The notes under the pieces are model-generated. The model was not told the DNA's origin and ran no database searches. It was given only the letters and a program-made list of their open reading frames with translations. This document shows, piece after piece, positions 26,799 to 36,900 of a stretch of DNA of 64,000 nt (positions within the stretch are counted from its first letter, which is position 1; each line of letters begins with the position of its first letter). The translations under genes were made by a program, and so were the position numbers. The stretch is from Nymphaea colorata. Lineage: Eukaryota > Streptophyta > Magnoliopsida > Nymphaeales > Nymphaeaceae. The stretch lies in the NCBI RefSeq assembly GCF_008831285.2, contig NC_045143.1:25443662-25507661 (forward strand), in the 5' to 3' direction.

Positions 26799-29700
26799 CG
26801 CACCAAAAGCAATCCTTAAAAAGAATTTCTATGAACTTGCTGCTCAGTAAATCAGTCCACCAATCACAACAATCAATAAATGAACAAGAATATATGAACT
26901 TCTTGTTCAAAAGAGGCCACCAGGCTTCTACGTATCCACATATGCATATAAAAAAAACTTTGTTGTTCAAATCAGTCCACCAATCACAACAATCAATAAC
27001 TAAACAGGAATATATGAACTTGTTGTTCAAAACAGTCCACCAAGCTTCTACGTATCCACATATGCATATAAAAAAAAAAAACTTTGTTGTTCCAAATCAA
27101 TCCACCAGATTATAAAACAGACATTCAATCTGATAAAAAAAAATATACCCAATGTGCAGCTACTCCACTTGCAGCCACTTTTCCACAGTCATCAAAAAAT
27201 ATGATAAGAATATGGTCCACGTGCATTTAATCTTCCACGAGCCCAGATCTAAACTGAACTTTCCACTGCAACTCCCACACAGTTGCTTACGCTCCACTAC
27301 ATCCACGTTGGGGACCTAATCACAAATACCTCTCACATGTGATTAGGTTCCCCTTTCACATTGCTTCACTATCTTTCGATGAGCAGAGAGAAGAGAGAAA
27401 GGAAGGATAGAGGAAGAGAAGAAGTGGGAGGAGAAGGGGTCGCTGGAAAATCACGACAGCCGCCGGCGGAGAAGGGTGGAGATCGCCGACATGTTACAGC
27501 CGGCAGCCTTAGAGAGAGAAAACGTACCTTCATTCACTAACCCTAATCTCCATAATAAAGAGATTAGGGTTGAAGAGAGATTTACAAAGTACATCAACAG
27601 AAAATAGAGGAATGTTTAAAGAGACCTCCTAACTATTAAATATTGCAAAAAACCACCAAGAAACATAAACTCCTCTAATTCAACACCAATAAACTAAAGT
27701 AAACAACATTGTTTACAATAAAATGATCATTATAATAAAAGTATAGTCGTTGCCTAAAATTTTAGATTGAATCTGACTCAAACCCGATCCAAAATGTACC
27801 CAGTTAGTCTGGTGTGTTTGTGCTTAAAAACTGACGTACCAAAACAACATGCCAACCGTCATGATGTACCATGTATACAAGAGTTTTCAGTTTAGATTGT
27901 TAGACTCATGGAATCTGGGGCATTTCAGAATCTTCTTTCTTCAGAAGAAAGAAGTTATTTGTACATAATTTTGAATTTTTACGCCTAGAATTTTAGACTC
28001 AGTCAGAATGTATACTAACCGCTGGAAGATCAACATCCGTAGGAATTCGCTTGCAGAAGTTCCCAAAGTATTCCTGAACTTGAAGCCCCTATAAGTAATG
28101 AAAATAAGGACTCTCAATATCAAGGAATACTTTATTAACACAAGCTAAAAACAAAAAAAGACAAGAAACGTATGATACAGATGGTACTTACCTGACTGCA
28201 TCTGACTCGCATCACTGCCTCAAAACCTTGGGGTCTCGTGATGTTCCACCGAAGATCATTATATAACTTTGCAGAATCAGATACTGCTGAAAATGGATAA
28301 TAGTAGTAGACCTAAAAGAAAGTGAAAGTTTTCAATGCTTGCCAAATATATGGAAAATTAATATTGTTCAGAAACTTGAAAAATGGCTTCCAATATTTTG
28401 TGGACAGAACAGTGATCAATTGCCACATAAGTGAACCACAAGAAAAGAGCAAAGCACTGGATGACAGTGACATTAAAAAAAAAAACAAACAAACAAACAA
28501 AGAACCAAGCATTTCACCACCAAGCACAGTCCAAAATATCCCTTCATTCACAGAAGGTAAACAAAGTGATTGCTGAGAAGCTGAAACAGCCACAAGTGAC
28601 CAGAGAACACAACATCAACAAACAAATGGGTTGCACAAAATTAGATATGCCACATAGACGTGGTACATTAGGTGCAAGAAAAAAAAGAATTCACTTATCT
28701 CAGGCTCCTACTTTGGTGGATCCCAGCCCACCTTCTAGCTGTTTTAATTTGAGCACCAAAAATATTAGAAACCAAGACAAACAATCTCACAATCTTCCAT
28801 ATGGAACTAAACTTTTCATAGTGAGGTGAGGTGTTAATCTGCCTCCTCAAGGTATATGTGTCCATGCGTGTAGAACTTCAGGTCGGATTTGATAGCAATT
28901 CTAGAATTCCAGTCCACTCCTACACTAGACAGAAGGCTTTTAGTTGGGCGAATTTCAACCTTCCCCCTATCAGCTTCGATTTGAACACCGAAAAGGATAT
29001 AAACCAGAATAACCAATCACTTAATCAACACCCTTATAAGCCCTTGAAGATTTCAATCAATCTTCAATATGAGACTAAACTTCTTATACTGAGAAAGGGT
29101 TAAGAACTAAAACAACCAATCACATAACCTACTCTCCTATAATCCTTTGAATATTTCTCATAATCTTTAATACGAGACTAAACTCCTCAGAGTAGGGTGT
29201 TATAAAGAGAACAAATACATATGCTGCATGCATAGGCGAATATGTAAACTCATGATCTAACAGTTTGAGTAGTTAATATAAATGTTATAAAATCTTTAAA
29301 ATGAACTTTGTATCTCTCTAATAGGCAGATTAATCTGGAATAGGCTTCTCACTGTCATGATACATATGAACTACCCAAAGCTTTTTATTCGTCTGCCTAA
29401 TATTGAGATGCAAGCATCTGCTCTTCAATTTCCTAATACATTATGTTTTGGAAGATATTACATGCCAAAAGAAAGCTACTTATAATGGGCTTTAGCAAGA
29501 AAGACTGCATAAATAAAATGCAAAACTATAAGAACGAACTATTTGAGAGATGTTCATAACAAAGGTGTTCAGAACTCCAAGCATACACACATATTATTAA
29601 ATTTGCTGGCAATTTTCTTAGAATTTTCTTCAACAATACAATTTTTCCAGGAAAAGGACAACATAAATATGAGAAAATATGTTTTCAGAAGTTTCCCAAG

Positions 29701-30909
29701 AAATATATAGAAAGAATTGTAAAATATGAAAAAACCGAAAAAATAGAAACCATATACTTTGAAATTTGAATATATAAAAGAACCTTTTAAAATGTCAAGA
29801 TATCATGATGCTACCATAATATTATTGGGCGACATATTGCGGTAATCTAACAAAAACATCATGATGGTTAGCCAATGCCATTCGCTGACTCTAAAATCTA
29901 GACAATCCTAGAACACTTATGAAAGTTTTAGAGATATTAGGGGCTATGCATCAGATGAAAGAATTTGGTTCCTGTGGAATTTTCATGTCAAAGACGGAAT
30001 GCTTCTGAACATTATTTCCAGCATACCTTAATTTTGGGCATCAATATATAATTTCCATCTAGTGAATATCAGTTTTTAGTGTGATCTTTCAAAACAATAG
30101 CATATTATAATTTTCTTGCAAGTAAGACTCTCTTCTACAAATAAACTAAACAAAAGTACAGAAATAAGAGACGCAACTCTGTGAAATAGGACATCCTTGG
30201 AGAAATGGGAATGAAAGACAATAAAATTGAAATAAGTACTTGTGGCTAGAGAATAAAATACCACAACTTTTTTTCTTCCAAAATTATTCAAATATTGTGC
30301 AAACACACAAGAAGCATAAAAAGATAATTCAACAGACATAGGGTTTCAGCACATAGTTTGTTGATAGGGGCAGGATATACTTACACCGTGAACCTCTAAC
30401 ACTGTTAGCCAAAGTAACAGAGGGTTCATCCAGGGACAGAGGAATGCAAAGGAACACCAGGAAAACGCATAAAAGAAAAAAGCTGAGAAAATCTAACACT
30501 TCAATGGCTTACTGCAAAGACATAAAGAAAGCCGAGATACATTATTGATCACACAAACTAATGAAACTTATCTTCCGTCAAGCCAAAACCAAAGTCTCCA
30601 CCATTTTAAATGTTTAACTTTCAGACAAATATCATTCATGATACTAATAGATGCAAAAATATTGTTACTCAAACCTTGTACATTTCATAAAGTTAACTTG
30701 TTCAATTTTTATATTTCTAACACAAGGAGACAGTGACCATAACGTGAGACTTGATCACACTGCTGAGGACACAAAAACCTATTATTAGCTCCTTCAAACC
30801 GTGCCTGCTTAGGCTTGCAGAAGGTGGTGCTTGTGGAATTTGAACTCTTGACTGTTTTTTCTGACAGCCAAAGCCCATCCCGTTGCACCAAACCACTCAG
30901 GGTCGGTAT

Positions 30910-30940
<31 letters not shown>

Positions 30941-33900
30941 ACGGCCCTTTTGTCTTTTTCTCTCTATGCCAAGAGTAACTACAATTAAGTTAATAAGGAA
31001 AAGGGAGCATAAATGTGCTCATACATGTGCATCATTCTGAATATATATTTTACTCAATTCACAAATAGCAATTTTAGGGTCTTGAACAACCTAGTCCAAT
31101 TGCCATCTTAGCTAAGGCTGAACAACGAGCCGAGCAAATCGAGCTCGGCTTGTTAAAACTTGGCTCGAAATCGAGTTCGAGTCGGCTGTTTTTGCACACG
31201 AGCCGAGCTCAAGCTCGTATTTTGGCTCGTCTTTTTAGTCGAGCCAAGTTCGAGTTCACTGAACTCGAACTTTTAAGCTCGACTCGGCTTGAGCAAAAAT
31301 CGAATACTACTTATTTTGTTTATTCTGTTTTGAGTTTCATTTCTCGACGTGTGTTCTGTCTCCTCACTTTCTTTTTTTTCATCCAAATGGGAGGCCAGCA
31401 CAGTCTCACCGACGACGGGCGATCCGTGAGGCTGCAAATTGCTTCTCCTCTGCTGCAGATCAGCTAATGCCCAAGGTGCTATACTTTCTCCATCTCTCAA
31501 TCTTAAACTCCCAAGGCTTCAGAAAATCCTCATTCAAGTGAGGGTTTTAGAAGTCCTCACTCAACGAGGGTTGAGTGAGTGAGGGTTTCTCCTTGCTACC
31601 TCGCTTGCTTGAGCGAGGGTTTCTGAAACCCTATTGCTCAAGTGAGCGAGGGTTTTTTGAACCCCTTGCTCAAAGGGTTTCTCTTTTTGAAACCCTTAAA
31701 AACCCACACTTGACAAGGGTTGCAAGGGTTTCTTGAACCCCTTTCTCAAAGGGTTTCTCTTTTTGAAACCCTTAAAAACCTACGCTTGACAAAGGTTGAA
31801 CGAGCGAGGGTTTCTTGAAACCACATTGCTCGAGCGGGTGAGGGTTTCAAAGTCTGAGCTTTTCCCATTTCAGAAACCCTCATGGGAGGGAGCGAGAGTT
31901 TCTGTTCATAGAGTCCTCTGGAAATTTTTTTGTATTTATTTTTCTAAACTTAGATTCTTCCCTCTTCCTCTGCAGATCGACCTTCCCCTATCGCCCCTGT
32001 TGCTGTAAACGAGTTTATCGAGCCTTGGACTCGAGCTCGACCTGAACAAGAAGCTGTCATCGACCTTCCCGTCGCCCCTGCTGCTGTAAACGAGTTTATC
32101 GAGCCTTGGACTCGAGCTCGAGCTGAACAAGAAGATGTCGAGTCGAGCTCGAGTTACTTCCATCGAGCCATTATCGAGCTCGAGCCGAGCTCGAGCTCAA
32201 GATTTCATTAGTCGAGCCGAGCTCGAGCTGGTTAAACTCGGGCTCGACTCGGCTCGTGTTCACCCCTAATCTTAGCTTGTCAATGAAAGCAATGTTGTAC
32301 GTATCGTATGATACGGGGCCGTATCGTTTGCAAAATACGATACGATACACCCCCTGTATCGCAAATGGGGGTGTATCATACCTGTATCGTACGATACGTG
32401 CGATACGGGCCCCCGTATCGTACGATACGGTGCGATACGGCTCGTATCGTACGATACGGGCTGATTTCTAAAAAGGAGACTTGAACCCCATTTTTTCGAG
32501 TTTTTTTTATAAAAACCCACCCCTTCCTCATTTCTAATCTATAGATTGTACCGTTTTAGAGGGAAATCATTGATTTCCATTGTGAAATCATCGATTGTCA
32601 CCGTGAAATCATCTATTAAACCATGGATTTGTGCATGGGTGGCTGATTCCCATTGAGAGGAAATGGTTTTTTTTTAAACCATGAAGATAAAGATGAAAAA
32701 GAATGATATTGTTATGAATTTTGATGTCTATGAAGTATGAATGATGAACCGTGAACGTGTAAGTTTATAGCATTTAGCAAAATAATAAGTCTATCATTAT
32801 CTAAAAGACTAAACCATGTTTTCTATGAAGAATTTATTATTTTTAATTTTTTCTGATTTTTTATGAATTTTTTGATTTTTTTTAAAAAAAATTCTGATTT
32901 ATTATTATTATTTTTTTAAAATTTACGATACGGTTACGATACGTTACGATACGGCGTATCTTAAAGCCCGACCGATACGCCTTACGATACGCTTTTTACA
33001 ACATTGAATGAAAGTCTAACACACATACCTGCCCACCAGTAGTTCTGGGAATTACGGACAAGGAGGCAATGTCGACATAGCTTTGGGTTGTGGCAAATAA
33101 GTCTACACAGACCTGAGAGAAGTACAAATACAAGGTTAGAGTCTTAGACACACCATCACAGTGTATTATAGGAAAAATATAGCATTCCTAAATTTACCTG
33201 ATGTTCAGCAAATTCTATTGCCATGGTCTTTAAGGTTTTGTCTGCTGGCTGAAGCAACTTATGGGCCTCCTGCCTCAGAATCAAATCTCGTATATGTTAA
33301 AAGGAATTTCAGGATCATGCTATAAGTTCAACAATAAATATATCTACTTCCCCAATGACTACTACATGAGCGAAGCAGTAACCTGAACACAAACAAACTA
33401 CCAAACTTAAATACCAGGCCATTGACTCAGCTATTTGTGCAAATAGCCAGCTTCAACTTATTCAGCTAATCTCACCCCTCACTCTTGACATGAGGGGACA
33501 AGTCCGACTGATAACTGATACCGAAATATATACAGTATACACATACACACACAAACACTGAAATAGAGAGACGGTGAAGAGTGAAGGTGTGCAGACAGAA
33601 CATTATCCAACAAAGCTGTGATTCTCCAAAAAGGAACAAAAAAGAAGATAAATTGCACACACTCATGGACAAGTTCATGTCCACCAGAAGTTTCAGTACA
33701 CATAAAGGCATGAGTAGGAATAAACTCAAGTTAAGAGGCATGTGCCTGCAAGATGTTGTGATTTAACTATTTAAGTAGGAATTTCTAAACCTTCCAGGAA
33801 TTTTTGTTTTGTGATGTGTTCATATGAACGGAGTATATTAAACCTACTGGCATACCCAAAAGTAGGTCCATGCATGTAGGTGAAGGAAAAGCCTGTCAAA

Positions 33901-36900
33901 GATTGGGTATGCCCATGTCGGACAAGAAAAATTTTCAGAACAGCCAATCAACTTCTATCACAAACTTGAATATGCCCATATGTGGGCAAAGATGAAGCTT
34001 AATGTGTAAAACTAGGCACACTTAACAGGACAAGGCTTTAAAAAATATTAATTTAACCATGTGTAATACTAAAAGATCTCATGCACTATGCAGAATATAT
34101 ATCTGACTCACTGTGAAAAATATCATTTATGGATTTTAAATGGTGAGGTTTTCAGGTGTAATTCGGCAGAGTTGTTTTCTCATGAAAATTTTGGGAAAAT
34201 TTCAAAAAATAAAAAAATAAAATAAAAAAAAACTAAACATAAAATGCAGTAACAAAACATGCAGAAAAAATGCCAAAAACTTTTGGAGTTGTCTTCGCTT
34301 TGTTGTCTTTTTCAAAAAGCCAGGTCCTTTCGCAGTTTTTTTTTTTTTTGGTTGACCTGTTTTTGATGTATAAAACAGGTTTTCCATAAAAGACATGTTT
34401 TCTGTGATAATACTATGAATCAAGAATCAGACATAAAGAATCGAGGCATCAATCATCAATGCCCTGGGAAAAACTTTACCTAGCTGCAGAAGGAGATGCA
34501 ACTATTTCAAATTAGCGAAACAGGAAACAACAAACACAAGGATCATGCTATTTTAAGCAGTCACCAAAAATTAGATGTATTATGCGAGTAGGATGTTAAG
34601 ATCAATATTCTGCTTCAGAATAATTACTTTTTCTCCAGCAGAAACATTTGCTCTTCCTTCGACTTCCCTTGCAGATAGAGATCCAATGCCAACAGATGGC
34701 AGCACTGCAGTAACAAATTCAGAAAGGACAGTTAACAAAAAAACTTTAATGAACTAAAAGTTTGTTTCAGTTCTTATCTTCAAGGCAATAAGCACATCTA
34801 CATATCTGTCCTTACCTTGTGGTATAATAACAGAGGAACAAATGAAGGGTTTTCAACAAGCACTGACCCTAACCTTGGATTCCCCTTTTATATTCCTTTC
34901 TCTAAGAAGAGAGGGAAGTAAGGAAGGGTCACCATGACGAATGCTCCTCCATACTCATAAAAAAGAGAAAGATAAAACACCTCAATTGTGAGAGAGAGAT
35001 GAAGTCCGGTTGAGCCTTCTTCCAACTTTCACATGGCCTTTCTCCTATCCAACAACATGAGGGCGTAGAATCCATGTTTCCCATATGTCACATGGGTGTA
35101 GGTTGAAGGTGTGGAAGCGAGTATAGTGTGGGTGTGGTATTTTCGAAGAGCTAAGTTGCCAAAATGAGAAAGTGGACACAGATTGTTCAAGATCCTAAAA
35201 AACTAACCAGAACTAGTTAATATGAATGTATAACTCAATCAAGCCATTTGACTACATATAAGTAAATGCATACTATGAAGATAAATAAAGAAACATATAT
35301 ATATAAAAGGAATGCACATATGTAACCACAAGTCACGGATCAGTCGGACAGCTGACCAATGACTAGGCTGAGTAATCGACTAGTCCACCAACTAGTTGTT
35401 TGTTTAGAAGACAGGTAACTGACTCAATCAAGTCATTTGACTACAAATAAATAAATGCATACATTTATATGGAATCAAATAAATAAACATATATATCTAT
35501 AGTCTAAACAAAGAATGCACATATATTATAGGTCAGAGTATAGTCCAACGAATGACTAACTACTAGGCTGACTAATTAACTATTCTGCCAACTAGTTGTT
35601 GGTATGAAACACAGGCTGACCCCATCGGCAAAAGGAAGTGCTAGGGGAGGTCGCCAGCAGGGAGGGGGATGTCATCCCCCTCCCGCCCAAATTTTTTTGA
35701 GGGGAGATTGGGGCCAATGACCCCTCCACGCCAGCAGCCTCCCTGCTCCCTCCTTTCACCTGCTGGTTTGCCGCCTGGCTGCCACCCTGCCGTCTAGCAG
35801 GGGCGATGGGAGGCTGCTGGCTAGAAAGAGAGGCATCGTCCTCGCCTCCCGATGCCAGGGAGGTCGGGCACTGCACAAAGCTGTTTTCTTTTTTCTGTTT
35901 TTTACATTTGTGGGCCATCCACATGGATGGCCCACAGCTGCTAAGCAGTAGCTCGACTGAGGGCATGCATGAGAAAGCTCTCTCTCTCTCTCTACCAGCC
36001 AATCTGAAACTTTTTTGAATGATATTCAAGAAAAGAACATTCTAGAAGGATTCATAAAATTAGGAGAACCATTCTTGTTGGACGAAATGATGAAGGAGTA
36101 TCCGGAGACACATATACAAAAGCTTCGTATAGAAGTCCACAAATTGACTCGGGTTTGAGTCATGCTGAGCACGTGAGTAGAGTCAGATGGAATGAGCTGC
36201 TCAAAAATTGTCTCGGAAAATTTGTGCACATATAAAGTATGATATGCATATATTCTTCAACAATAATTTAAAACAATATTTCTATGGCTCAACTAGGATT
36301 GACCAAGCTTTTCCCCTCTTGTTTATTTGGTTCCTCCTGATTTTCAATAAAAGGAAGTTTGGACACCTGGTAACGGATAATTAATTAGAAAGAATATTGC
36401 CTGAATGAAACACCAGTAGTTTTCCTCCTGTTGACTTCATAGCCAAAAATGCACCCTGCATGTACACAGAAAAAAAAATCATTGTACACAGGCATTTTTA
36501 TATGAACCAGAGAACAGCAGCACTAAAGCATGCAGAAAGAACAAGGTAACTGATTTACTCGTCTTGATGAACAAGTGGAATTTCAGAACCATAACTCCAC
36601 TAGAATGCTTTTTGTTTAGCAACTTCGTTAGTATGTTGATCTAGAATGCTTTCACTAACTGAAATGAGCTAGTCACCTTGACAGCCGCACCAAATGCTGA
36701 CTCTGGAACCTTGTTATTCTGGAACATCGTCGGGATGTTATCAAGCAACTGCTCCAAGTGCTGCCGGCACTAAATCATCTCAAAGACGAAGAGCATCAGT
36801 TAAATTTCTACTGAAGTCACAGATAAGACCAAAGAAAACGAATTTTTGCATACTACCAACCTCAGAAAGTTGAACAATCAGATCAGTCTCCAGTGGGGTA

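Larger units (their letters stand above)
22943..27685 (-). mobile_element. Copia element 3, PBS and gag deleted, in intron 15
   Basis: Same orientation as the gene. LTRs of 194 bp at 27492-27685 (5') and 22943-23136 (3'); perfect 5-bp duplication CCAAT. The LTRs differ at six positions, all within the last ~55 bp on the plus strand. The usual PBS next to the 5' LTR is missing: leader sequence homologous to that of the element at 37706 follows directly. Most of gag is deleted in frame. Pol is present in pieces. Confidence 0.92.
28312..31112. other. intron 13 sequence before the hAT-like pair
   Basis: AT-rich, no coding exon. Three worn copies of a ~100-bp unit (ending near 28831, 29099 and 29200, each with GAGACTAAACT-like text) and an (AT)n tract at 30912-30940. 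Confidence 0.5.
31113..32268 (+). mobile_element. hAT-like element, CTCGAG palindrome family, in intron 13
   Basis: 1,156 bp with ends TAAGGCTGAACAACGAGCC and, inverted, TAGGGGTGAACACGAGCC, and perfect 8-bp duplications ATCTTAGC (31105-31112 and 32269-32276). GAGCTCGAG-type palindromes fill both ends. The core has two internal duplications (31657-31814 and 31976-32138) and no transposase frame. Confidence 0.92.

Noticed and set aside
31657-31800. AAACCCT-like runs resembling the plant telomere repeat
   Set aside because: The units are part of a 76-bp tandem duplication inside a hAT-like element and do not form a heptamer array.
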